A stretch of DNA of 64,000 nt from NCBI GenBank assembly GCA_048499455.1, contig JASNZV010000005.1, forward strand, positions 124,001 through 188,000. The letters are read 5' to 3'. The position numbers were made by a program, and so were the translations under genes. The notes beneath the pieces are model-generated. The model made no database searches. It was not told the origin of the DNA and worked only from the letters and a program-made list of their open reading frames with translations. Positions 34,816 through 43,185 of this stretch are shown piece by piece. Position 1 is the stretch's first letter; every line of letters starts with the position of its first letter. This DNA is from CFX5 sp023384495. Lineage in GTDB: Bacteria > Chloroflexota > Anaerolineae > Caldilineales > Caldilineaceae.

Positions 34816-36249
34816 ATGACCATCAACCCTGCACCGACGGCGGCCCGCCACCCTGACCGCTACTTTGACCCTGACCCCAGTGTGCGTGGCGTCGCCCGCG
34901 CGCTTTATGGCGCAACCGCGCACCTGCCGCTGGTCTGCCCGCATGGCCACGTCGATCCGCGGCTGCTGGCCGACGAGCACGCCTCGCTCGGTTCGCCCGC
35001 CGATCTCTTTATCATCCCCGACCATTACGTGGTGCGTATGCTCTACTCGCAGGGTGTTGCAATGGAGGCGCTGGGCATCCCCACCCGCAACGGCGAACCG
35101 GTCGAGACCGAACACCGGAAGATCTGGAGGCTCTTTTGCGAGCACTTCCACCTTTTCCGCGGCTCGCCCACCGGCATGTGGATCGCCGACGAGTTGGCGA
35201 CCATTTTTGGCATTGCTGCGCCGTTGACAGAGGCCAACGCCGACGCCACCTTTGACCAGATCAGCGCCACGCTGGCGACGCCCGATCTTCGCCCACGCGC
35301 GCTCTTCGAGCGCTTCAACGTCGAGGTGCTCTGCACCACCGACGCCGCCACCGACCCGCTGGCGCACCACCAGGCCATCCACGCCTCGGGGTGGAGTGGG
35401 CGTGTGCTGCCCACCTTCCGGCCCGATACAGTGATCAATCTGAACACGCCAGGCTGGGCCGCGCACCTTGAGGCTCTGAGCCAGACCAGTGGCATCGACG
35501 TGGGCGACTACGCCAGCTTCATCCGCGCCTTAGAGCAACGGCGCGCCTTCTTCAAAGAGATGGGCGCCGCCGCCACCGACCATGCAGCGCAGACGCCGGC
35601 GACCGGCATGCTCTCGCCTGCCGAAGCCGACGCCATCTTCCAGCGGGCGCGCAAGGGCGATGCCACGGCGGAGGATGCCGCCCGGTTCACCGGGCACATG
35701 CTCATGGAGATGGCGCGCATGAGCATCGAAGATGGGCTGGTGATGCAGCTTCACCCAGGGTCGCTGCGCAACCACAATGAGGCGATCTTTCAACGCTTTG
35801 GGGGCGATCGCGGGGCCGACATCCCGATTGCGGTCGATTTCACACGCGGGCTACAGCCGCTACTCAACCGCTACGGCAATGACCCTCGGCTTACGCTGAT
35901 CCTGTTTACGCTGGATGAGACAACGTACGGGCGTGAACTCGCCCCATTGGCCGGCCACTATCCCTGCCTCAGGCTGGGGCCACCGTGGTGGTTCTACGAC
36001 AGCCTCAACGGTATGCGGCGCTATTTTGACACCGTCGTCGAGACCGCCGGCATCTACAACACAGCGGGTTTCAACGACGACACGCGCGCCTTCCTTTCGA
36101 TCCCGGCGCGGCATGATCTGTGGCGGCGCGCCGCGGCCAACTGGCTGGCCGGGCTGGTGATTCGCCACATAATTGACGAGGCCGAGGCGGCCGACATGGC
36201 GCACGAATTGGCCTATGGGTTGGGCAAGCGGGCCTATAAGTTGAAATAG
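34816..36249 (+). CDS. uxaC: Glucuronate/galacturonate isomerase
   Basis: The 477-residue protein has the UxaC metal-site motif CPHGHVDPRLL, the segments RLFCEHFHLFRGSPTGMW, FNVEVLCTTDAATDPL, and a C-terminal GIYNTAGFNDDTRAF. It converts glucuronate to fructuronate (or galacturonate to tagaturonate), the first step of uronate catabolism. ATG 34816 follows AAGGAGG. Length is normal for the family (about 470). No other uronate genes lie close by. Confidence 0.95.
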   Translation: MTINPAPTAARHPDRYFDPDPSVRGVARALYGATAHLPLVCPHGHVDPRLLADEHASLGSPADLFIIPDHYVVRMLYSQGVAMEALGIPTRNGEPVETEHRKIWRLFCEHFHLFRGSPTGMWIADELATIFGIAAPLTEANADATFDQISATLATPDLRPRALFERFNVEVLCTTDAATDPLAHHQAIHASGWSGRVLPTFRPDTVINLNTPGWAAHLEALSQTSGIDVGDYASFIRALEQRRAFFKEMGAAATDHAAQTPATGMLSPAEADAIFQRARKGDATAEDAARFTGHMLMEMARMSIEDGLVMQLHPGSLRNHNEAIFQRFGGDRGADIPIAVDFTRGLQPLLNRYGNDPRLTLILFTLDETTYGRELAPLAGHYPCLRLGPPWWFYDSLNGMRRYFDTVVETAGIYNTAGFNDDTRAFLSIPARHDLWRRAAANWLAGLVIRHIIDEAEAADMAHELAYGLGKRAYKLK

Positions 36250-36269
36250 CTTTGTCCATGCACTATAAT
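36241..36269 (+). promoter_or_regulatory. Sigma70-type promoter for the coiled-coil gene
   Basis: TTGAAA at 36241-36246 and TATAAT at 36264-36269 are separated by exactly 17 bases. The -35 box overlaps the last codons of uxaC. Transcription would start about 50 bp before the ATG at 36327. Confidence 0.75.
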
Positions 36270-36326
36270 TGGGGTTGTGTATAGCGAGAGCTATACTCAG
36301 CAATTTGCATTGGTGAAGGGTTGCCT

Positions 36327-37331
36327 ATGACGTACGCGTCTGCGCTCGAAGCGGCGCCTCCAGAGCTACGAATGCCTCTGCTGCGTTTTGCCGAGGCCAT
36401 GGAAGAAAGAATGCGCGAACAACTTGCGGTGCGTCGCGAGGATTTTGACGCGCTCCGGAACACGGTCTATGAGTTGGCCGAGGCGCAGCGGCGCACCGAA
36501 CTGCGGGTTGAGGAACTATCTGAGGCGCAGCGGCGCAGCGAAGAACGGATCGGGCGGCTCGAAATCGCCGTTCTCGAGCTGGCCGAGGCGCAGAAGCGCA
36601 GCGAAGAGCGGATCGGGCGTCTCGAAATTGCCGTTCTCGAGCTGGCCGAGGCGCAGAAGCGCAGCGAAGAACGGATCGGGCGTCTCGAAATCGCCGTTCT
36701 CGAACTGGCCGAGGCGCAGAAGCGCAGCGAAGAACGGATCGGGCGTCTCGAAATTGCCGTTCTCGAGCTGGCCGAGGCGCAGAAACGCACCGAACTGCGG
36801 GTCGAAGAACTGGCCGAGGCGCAGAAACGCACCGAACTGCGGCTGGACATCGTGGTGCGCGAGCAAGAGAAACAGCGGGGCGATCGCCTTGAGCGTCAAT
36901 ATCGGGAAAAGCCCTTTGCCTACTTTGGACGCCTGATGCGGCGCGCTCAGGTTGTGCCGCTGCAAGAGCTCGAAGCTGAGCTAGAAGAGCGGCTGACCGA
37001 CGAAGAGATGAACGAGTTGCGACCCCTGGATCTGTTGGTGCGTGGGCGGCTCAACCGCAAGGACCATCCGGCGCTAGATCTGCACCTTGCCCTCGAAGTC
37101 TCCGCGGTGGTCGACCGCAACGACGTGGAGCGGGCCAAGCGGCGCGCAGCCATCCTGCGCCGCGCCGGCTATGTCACGGTGAGCGGGGTGGCCGGCGAAG
37201 CCACCACACAGGGCGGCGTCGAGAGCGCACAGGCCGAACAGGTGGCATTGTTCCGCAACGGCGCGGTGGATTATTGGGAGGAAGCGCTGGCGGATGCGCT
37301 TACCAATGGAACAACACCAGCCCCTGAATGA
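36327..37331 (+). CDS. Long coiled-coil protein with PD-(D/E)XK-like C-terminal domain
   Basis: The 334-residue protein starts at ATG 36327 after AAGGG. Residues 45-190 form a long coiled coil built from 21-residue repeats (ELAEAQKRSEERIGRLEIAV type). The C-terminal 130 residues, with LLVRGRLNRKDHPALDLHLA, LEVSAVVDRNDVERAKRRAA and GYVTVSGVAG, match a family widespread in cyanobacteria and Chloroflexi that looks like a degenerate PD-(D/E)XK nuclease: EVS stands where ExK is expected. Enzymatic activity is doubtful. Confidence 0.72.
   Translation: MTYASALEAAPPELRMPLLRFAEAMEERMREQLAVRREDFDALRNTVYELAEAQRRTELRVEELSEAQRRSEERIGRLEIAVLELAEAQKRSEERIGRLEIAVLELAEAQKRSEERIGRLEIAVLELAEAQKRSEERIGRLEIAVLELAEAQKRTELRVEELAEAQKRTELRLDIVVREQEKQRGDRLERQYREKPFAYFGRLMRRAQVVPLQELEAELEERLTDEEMNELRPLDLLVRGRLNRKDHPALDLHLALEVSAVVDRNDVERAKRRAAILRRAGYVTVSGVAGEATTQGGVESAQAEQVALFRNGAVDYWEEALADALTNGTTPAPE
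36540..36791 (+). repeat. Four tandem 63-bp repeats inside the coiled-coil gene
   Basis: Units start at 36540, 36603, 36666 and 36729, each encoding a 21-residue coiled-coil block, and differ mostly at synonymous positions such as GAAATC/GAAATT. The near-identity shows recent expansion, so rod length probably varies between strains. A shorter 42-bp variant follows. Confidence 0.9.
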
Positions 37332-37360
37332 TATTTTTGAGATCTGGCGTCAAGTCGGAT

Positions 37361-37389
37361 TTGACAACCGGCAAAAGCTCTGGTATTCT
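37361..37389 (+). promoter_or_regulatory. Sigma70-type promoter between the coiled-coil gene and the CHAT gene
   Basis: TTGACA at 37361-37366, a 17-base spacer, and TATTCT at 37384-37389 form a strong promoter. It starts 30 bp after the upstream stop, and its expected transcript would immediately meet the terminator at 37401. Confidence 0.7.
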
Positions 37390-37400
37390 ACAGAACAGAT

Positions 37401-37458
37401 CAGCAATGTTGTGCCGGCTTGCCGGCCTCGGGGGAACAACATTGCTGGTCTTTTTTTT
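37401..37458 (+). terminator. Strong intrinsic terminator / attenuator before the CHAT gene
   Basis: CAGCAATGTTGT (37401-37412) pairs perfectly with ACAACATTGCTG (37436-37447), with an inner GCCGGC-TT-GCCGGC hairpin, and is followed by TC and eight Ts. It could end the upstream coiled-coil gene, attenuate the CHAT gene promoter, or both. Confidence 0.88.
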
Positions 37459-37546
37459 ATTGGCGCTTGTTTTGTTGGTGTTTGAGCAGTCTGATGGTCT
37501 GGGTCGGTAGGTGGGCCGCGAGTGGTGTGGAACATCTTCAACCAGC

Positions 37547-39922
37547 ATGGCTACCCCAACGTATGAAGATTTCATCCTGCGTGTAGAACCTGACTATGGT
37601 CAGACCGACCGCGTGCATGTTCTCCAGTCGCCGGCAGGGCAGGCCAGCGGGCCGCTTGCGTTGCCGGCGCTGCCCCCCATGCTCGCCACCTGGCGCGCTC
37701 ACTATCGCGAGCAGTTGTATCTAGCTCGCTCGGCTCGACAACCTGCAACCTCCATTTTTCGCCATCTCCGCCCATTTGAAACGTCACAGCCGCCAGCACA
37801 AGCGCTCGTGTCGGTGGGCGAGACGCTCTTCACGGCGCTCTTTAGCGAGCCAGTGTATGCCTGCTTCGAAGCGAGCCGCACGGCGGCTGCCCGCCGCGGC
37901 CATAGCCTGCGCATCCACTTGCGCTTGGGGGACGCCCGCCTCGCCTCACTGCCCTGGGAAGCGCTCTATGATTCTCAACGGGAACAATTTCTTGGGCTCT
38001 CGCGCCATACCCCTCTCATCCGCTATTTGGAGCTTACCCAGGAGATCACGCCCCTCAGCGTCGCCGGCTCCATTCGCATCCTGGCCATGAGCGTGCGGCC
38101 GCACGGCGCGGCCCCGCTGAATGTGGAGGCAGAGCGTCGTCACATGGAAGACGCCTTTGCCACACCCAACCATCTTGCTCGCCTGTGGCCGCGCCGGGTG
38201 CAGATCACATGGGTTCAAGGCCAAACCATTGATGACCTGGCCGACCAGATCCAGATCGGCGGCCCCTATCATGTCTTTCACTTCATCGGTCATGGCCAGT
38301 TTGATGCGGACGAGCGCGAGGGAAGGCTCCTCTTTGCCACCGCCAGCGGCCAGCCCGACCCCCGCCCAATCAGCCACGTGGCCCATCTGCTGGCCGAGCT
38401 GCCATCGCTGCGCCTGGTGGTGCTCAATGCATGTGAGGGGGCCAGCGGGGCCACCGACGAAATATTCTCCAGCATGGCCGGCGCGCTGGTTCAAGCTGGC
38501 TTGCCTGCCGTCGTCGCCATGCAACAGGCGATCACCGACCGGGCCGCGATCACCTTTGCACGCGCCTTTTACCGCGCCGTCGGGCGCCGTCTTCCGGTGG
38601 ACACGGCATGCGCCGAGGCGCGTAAGGCCATGTGGCTGGCCGACCCCAGGTCGGTTGAGTGGGTGACGCCGGTGCTCCACATGCGCTCGCCCGACGGCCA
38701 GCTATTTGCGCCACGCGCCCCGATTCCCTGGTTGCGGATTGGCGCGCCCCTTGGGGTCATGCTGCTCCTCGCCGCGCTGGTCATCTGGTGGCTCTTTGTT
38801 CGCCTGCCCATACCTCAGGGGACGCTGAACATTGCCGTCGCCCCATTCCATCAAATAGGCGACGTGACAGACGGCGGCAAACCTGCTACAATACTGAGCA
38901 CCCAACTGGCAACTTTTTTAGAAGCAACCTATATATCGAGCGCAGCTGGCGAAGTGGACGTCGTTACCCGCAACATTGGCGTTGTACGCGATGCACAGAG
39001 CGCCCAAACGTTGATCGAGCGTTTCGACCATCGTGTGCAACTGGTGATCTACGGCAAAGTGGATGTTGTGGGCGACCAGGCCCGCTTGACGCCCAGCTTT
39101 TTCATTGCGGCGCCCTACCGCAATGATGTGGGGGAACTGAACGGGCCGCACGAGCTGGCCGCCCCACTCCTCTTTTCGGTGGGCGACATTCTATCGCCCA
39201 CGGCGGTGGACGCCGCGCTGCAACAGCGGGCGCGCCTGATCGTTGATTTTACGCAGGGGCTCGTCCACAGCCTACAGGATCAACTGCCAGAGGCCGCGGC
39301 CGCGCTGGGGCGGGCCATCCAAGCGGCGGAGACCTATGGCGATTTCGCCGGCAAGGAGGTGATCTACCTCTTCGCCTCGGACGTAGCCCGGCGACAGGGC
39401 AGCTTGGCTGAAGCGGAGCAGTACGCCAGCCGTGCGTTGGCGGTTAACCCCAACTATGGACGCGGCTATATTGCGCGCGGCAACGCGTATTACTTTCAAG
39501 GCAACGACTTTTTGGGGCAGGCGCTGGGCGATTACGAGGCCGCCCTTCGATTGCCCAACCAGCCAGCCCTGTCCTTTGTGGCCGAGAAGGCTCATCTGGG
39601 GTTGGGGCATGTCTATTTCCGGCGCTATCTGATTGCGAAGGAGGTTGATTCGCCTCGGGCGCCGGCCTACGTCGAGGAGGCGACGCGGCACTATGAGGCC
39701 GTGATTGCATCGATTGGCCAGTTGGCCCGTCCGAGCCAGCAAAATCGAGAACAGCAAGCGCTCGCCCATCTCGGTTTGGGTGAGCTCGCCATTGTCTTAG
39801 GGGAAGAAGGAACGGCGCTGTGCCACCTCTGCGCCGTGCTCGAGCTGTCGGTCGATGAAGGGTTGAGGCAGATCGCCCTGGATGATCTGCACAAGCTGGG
39901 CGCAACCTGTCCGTCATCGTAG
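37547..39922 (+). CDS. CHAT-domain (caspase-like) protease with TM and TPR region
   Basis: The 791-residue protein has an N-terminal domain and a CHAT protease domain with the catalytic dyad His249 (FHFIGHGQF) and Cys296 (VLNACEGASG), then MQQAITDRAAITFARAFY, typical of the family. One TM segment follows near 394-416 (GVMLLLAALVIWWLF), then a region of unknown fold and TPR-like repeats (AEQYASRALAVNPNYGRGYI). The TPR part may sit outside or near the membrane. It heads a possible operon with the LysM-like and S8 genes. An in-frame GTG at 37511 is an alternative start. Confidence 0.85.
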   Translation: MATPTYEDFILRVEPDYGQTDRVHVLQSPAGQASGPLALPALPPMLATWRAHYREQLYLARSARQPATSIFRHLRPFETSQPPAQALVSVGETLFTALFSEPVYACFEASRTAAARRGHSLRIHLRLGDARLASLPWEALYDSQREQFLGLSRHTPLIRYLELTQEITPLSVAGSIRILAMSVRPHGAAPLNVEAERRHMEDAFATPNHLARLWPRRVQITWVQGQTIDDLADQIQIGGPYHVFHFIGHGQFDADEREGRLLFATASGQPDPRPISHVAHLLAELPSLRLVVLNACEGASGATDEIFSSMAGALVQAGLPAVVAMQQAITDRAAITFARAFYRAVGRRLPVDTACAEARKAMWLADPRSVEWVTPVLHMRSPDGQLFAPRAPIPWLRIGAPLGVMLLLAALVIWWLFVRLPIPQGTLNIAVAPFHQIGDVTDGGKPATILSTQLATFLEATYISSAAGEVDVVTRNIGVVRDAQSAQTLIERFDHRVQLVIYGKVDVVGDQARLTPSFFIAAPYRNDVGELNGPHELAAPLLFSVGDILSPTAVDAALQQRARLIVDFTQGLVHSLQDQLPEAAAALGRAIQAAETYGDFAGKEVIYLFASDVARRQGSLAEAEQYASRALAVNPNYGRGYIARGNAYYFQGNDFLGQALGDYEAALRLPNQPALSFVAEKAHLGLGHVYFRRYLIAKEVDSPRAPAYVEEATRHYEAVIASIGQLARPSQQNREQQALAHLGLGELAIVLGEEGTALCHLCAVLELSVDEGLRQIALDDLHKLGATCPSS

Positions 39923-39946
39923 CCATATCGCACCCCCGGAGGCCCC

Positions 39947-41452
39947 ATGCGCCGATTCATCGTCACTATCGGATTGCTGCTGGTGCTGGGCATTCTGGCC
40001 GCCACGCTTGTTTTGTTCAATGGCCAGCAATCGGCGCTCCCTGCGCCCACGCCGGCGCCACCGGTCGCGTTGACTGTTCCCGCCGTGCAGCCGTCCCCAA
40101 CGCTCCCGCAGCCGCCGTCACCACAAGCCGTGGCCCCCGTCGCGACCATACCGGCCAGGGGGCCATGCAGCCCACCCACCGGCTGGGCCCGCTACATCAT
40201 CTTCCCTGGCGATACGGCGGAACAACTGGCCCGCCGCACAGGGACGCCGCTGGACCACATCCTGCGCGCCAACGGCTGCCGCAGCGCGAGTGACTTCTAT
40301 GCCGGGGACGAGATCTTCCTGCCCCGGCGGCCGGCGCCCCGGCAGGAAGGCGTGGTCGCCGGTGGGAGTGAGACATTGCCACCTGATTCGCCACCGCCCC
40401 ATGCGCAACCGGCCACCGCACGAGAGGGTATCCAGCCCACCCGTTTCGCCGCGCCGCCGGCTGCGGGCGCGGCCGCAACCCCTACGCCGACGCAGCCTGA
40501 AGCGCTTGGCCATGCGCCGCAGCCAAGTGCAACATCAACCGCTACGGAGACGTTGCCGGGTGCGCTCACCGTTGCTCTGTCACCCGAAGGGAAGCTAACA
40601 ATTCGCGTGACGCCCTCCATTTTGAAAATTGGGGGGCAGCTTAGGGTCTGTATGGAGACCAAAGACGTTGCGGACAGTGTCCCGATCAGAGCAAAGGCAA
40701 CAGCCGGTACTAAAGAATTGTGGTCCACATCGGTCTTGGCCTCGCAGATGCCGCGTTGCGAACTGGTCAGCACAGCAGAGTGGCCGAGCGGGCCTATTAG
40801 TGTCGCACTCTCCGCTGAGAATGCACGATCCGTGTCGCAGACTATCCAGCTGCATGCCGGTATCGGTGAATCCGCCATGTCGCATCCGTACTCGGAAACA
40901 CAGTCAGCGTCCGCCGCCACGACCATCACAGTCACTTTTTCACTCACGAACGGTGCAGCAAGCTCTGCAGCAGCAGCCACCAATGGCATTACGGCTTCAA
41001 CAGAAGCCCATCCAGATACAACCACCACTACCGCACCCATCACCGTGGAAGGGCATGTGCCTGGGGCCGTGAAAGAACCGGAGAGCCCGTCTCAGACATT
41101 GACCGCAACCACGCCCGAAGCTCTGCCTTCTGCTGAGGGGCCAGAGGCAGCACCGGAAAGCGGTACACAGGCCGAAACCCCTAATCCTGCGCAGATTACA
41201 GCCGAAACAACCGGGACAACGGCTTCACCTGAGATAACATTGCAGCCGGATTCTACCCCGAACAATGCCGCCTTGATCGAAGCCACCCCCAGTTCAACCG
41301 TCACCCCCGAGCCAGCGCCTGGCGCAGACGAGGCGCTGCCGACAGGCCAGACAACCATCACGCCTACACCGCCTGCAACCCAGACATCTTTATCTTTATC
41401 CGTAACTGCGACCCCTAGCCAGCCGCCCAGCCCGTTGCTCACATCACCTTAG
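39947..41452 (+). CDS. Membrane-anchored LysM-like protein with PT-rich tail
   Basis: The 501-residue protein has an N-terminal signal anchor (IVTIGLLLVLGILAATLVLF), a Pro/Ala linker, a LysM-like domain at about 80-127 (YIIFPGDTAEQLARRTGTP, ANGCRSASDFYAGDEIFLP), and a beta-rich part near 205-300. It ends in about 190 residues of Thr/Pro/Glu-rich low complexity. GGAGG precedes ATG 39947, 24 bp after the CHAT stop. It probably binds cell-wall glycan and extends a disordered surface tail. Confidence 0.72.
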   Translation: MRRFIVTIGLLLVLGILAATLVLFNGQQSALPAPTPAPPVALTVPAVQPSPTLPQPPSPQAVAPVATIPARGPCSPPTGWARYIIFPGDTAEQLARRTGTPLDHILRANGCRSASDFYAGDEIFLPRRPAPRQEGVVAGGSETLPPDSPPPHAQPATAREGIQPTRFAAPPAAGAAATPTPTQPEALGHAPQPSATSTATETLPGALTVALSPEGKLTIRVTPSILKIGGQLRVCMETKDVADSVPIRAKATAGTKELWSTSVLASQMPRCELVSTAEWPSGPISVALSAENARSVSQTIQLHAGIGESAMSHPYSETQSASAATTITVTFSLTNGAASSAAAATNGITASTEAHPDTTTTTAPITVEGHVPGAVKEPESPSQTLTATTPEALPSAEGPEAAPESGTQAETPNPAQITAETTGTTASPEITLQPDSTPNNAALIEATPSSTVTPEPAPGADEALPTGQTTITPTPPATQTSLSLSVTATPSQPPSPLLTSP

Positions 41453-41584
41453 CAACATGAGCAATCAGCATGGGCCCGGGAAGATGGAGTTCCAACACAC
41501 TGTGCGTCAAGTCAGAATACGCCGTTCAACCAGTCAACTGAAGATGGCAGGGCTAAACACGAAAGTCCAGATAAGGAGGATCTT

Positions 41585-43075
41585 ATGAGTGATGAATCAA
41601 GTGAAGATAAATTCGATCAAAACCCCTCTGATGATACCAACTGGGGTGTGCTCGTCAAGTTCTCTGACTATCCGTCCATAACCGACGCATACCCAGATCA
41701 CGCAGAGGAGTGGCTGCCCGGGGACTTGAGGCAGGAATGGCAGCGATTGCAGGAAGCAGCGCGTTTCGCCGGCATTACGCTGCTACGGCGATTTTCTACG
41801 TTGTCACCCGAGGACGTTCAACAGATTGAAAAGCGCATCGCAGAGCAGCAGGAGATCGCCCGACCATCACTCAGGGAACGGTTTCCCCAATTGGGTGATT
41901 CCGTAGAGGAGCCGCCGTATAGAGATTTGGCAGCGAATCCACGCGAGCTCCTCCAATTCTATGAGATAGCCGTTAGATCCGAAGAAGACGCCTACGAGCT
42001 CAGCGCGATCCTCTCAGAATGGACTGAGATCGTCGAACATGCAGTTGTCTTACCGCCGCCCGCACCCCTTCCACAGTCTTGCGTCATGCACCAAGGGTAT
42101 GTGGATGGCGACGACCTGAATGTCTCGTTCGAAACAGACTTCCCAGGTTACCTTGGCTCCGGTGTTCGTGAAATCTGGAGAGAGCTGGGTGGCGGCGGAA
42201 TGGCCATCCATACGGGCATGGTGCGAATTGGGGTAGTCGAAAAGCGCTGGGATTGGAGCCATCAGAGTTTGAGTCATTCGAGCTTTCACGCAGTGCAGGG
42301 CAACTGTCCCAGGGCAGACACAAACACGCCAGCACAACAACTCCGCCATGCAATCAGCACATTAGGCATCCTGGCCGCTACCGGAGCACAACTCGAATGC
42401 ACCGGTATCGCCCACGGCGCTCAAGTATTGATGGCGTCGATCTTTCGTTGCGGTGAATCACTGCCCGCGGTTGCCAAAGCAATGGATATGCTGCGGCCTA
42501 TGTTACAGGCAGGTAACATTCTTCTGGTCGAGCAACAGGCGTTACCGAGCGCTTCCATCGACTGTGGCAGTGCGGCGTATATACCGATCGAACTCGATCC
42601 CAGTGTCCAGACCGCCATGCGAGTGTTGTCAGACTTAGGCATCACTGTGGTAGAACCGGCAGGCAACGGCAATGGCAATTTGGACACCTGTTTGAGCCCG
42701 TCACCCTCCCAACAGCACGATTCTGGCGCCATCATGGTTGGTGGGTGTGATCCTAATGGACTTGGGCCTGCAGGAGGCTCCAATTCCGGAGGGCGCATCG
42801 ATTGTTGGGCCTGGGGCCAAGACGTCACGACGTTGGACATGCAAGATGGCTTGCGCTGTGATTTTGGCGGCACCTCGAGTGCGGCTGCGATAATCGCAGG
42901 GATAGCCGCAGTCGTGCAGTCATTTGTAATTGGGATGACCAATCCGCCTAGAACACCGCTAACACCGAGCGAGCTAAGGGCATTGCTCCGTTCACCGGCC
43001 CTTGGCCGCCAGGGCGCAACGGTCGGAACGATACCCGATCTGAGGGCAATCATATCGCAATTACAGAATACTTGA
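41585..43075 (+). CDS. S8 subtilisin-like protein with altered catalytic Asp position
   Basis: The 496-residue protein has no signal peptide. Its first 200 residues are a novel helical region, then a subtilisin-like domain: VRIGVVEKRWDWSHQSL (the Asp position of DTG reads Val/Glu), LRHAISTLGIL (His254), EPAGNGNGN (oxyanion Asn), and FGGTSSAAAIIAG (Ser near 430). AAGGAGG precedes the ATG. Codon use is AT-richer than its neighbours, suggesting transfer. With CHAT and LysM genes upstream, a proteolytic cascade is possible. It may be inactive or use Glu. Confidence 0.72.
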   Translation: MSDESSEDKFDQNPSDDTNWGVLVKFSDYPSITDAYPDHAEEWLPGDLRQEWQRLQEAARFAGITLLRRFSTLSPEDVQQIEKRIAEQQEIARPSLRERFPQLGDSVEEPPYRDLAANPRELLQFYEIAVRSEEDAYELSAILSEWTEIVEHAVVLPPPAPLPQSCVMHQGYVDGDDLNVSFETDFPGYLGSGVREIWRELGGGGMAIHTGMVRIGVVEKRWDWSHQSLSHSSFHAVQGNCPRADTNTPAQQLRHAISTLGILAATGAQLECTGIAHGAQVLMASIFRCGESLPAVAKAMDMLRPMLQAGNILLVEQQALPSASIDCGSAAYIPIELDPSVQTAMRVLSDLGITVVEPAGNGNGNLDTCLSPSPSQQHDSGAIMVGGCDPNGLGPAGGSNSGGRIDCWAWGQDVTTLDMQDGLRCDFGGTSSAAAIIAGIAAVVQSFVIGMTNPPRTPLTPSELRALLRSPALGRQGATVGTIPDLRAIISQLQNT

Positions 43076-43185
43076 TGCCTATCTAGCCATCCGAAACCGG
43101 GCTGATGACCACAGACTTTGGCCATACGATAGGGTAGGCTCGTACAGCTTGATGGCGAGTTTCGCAACTGAGTGAGTCAACAGGA

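Noticed and set aside
36540..36791. Possible CRISPR-like array
   Set aside because: The 63-bp repeats are contiguous with no variable spacers, stay in frame and encode a coiled coil.
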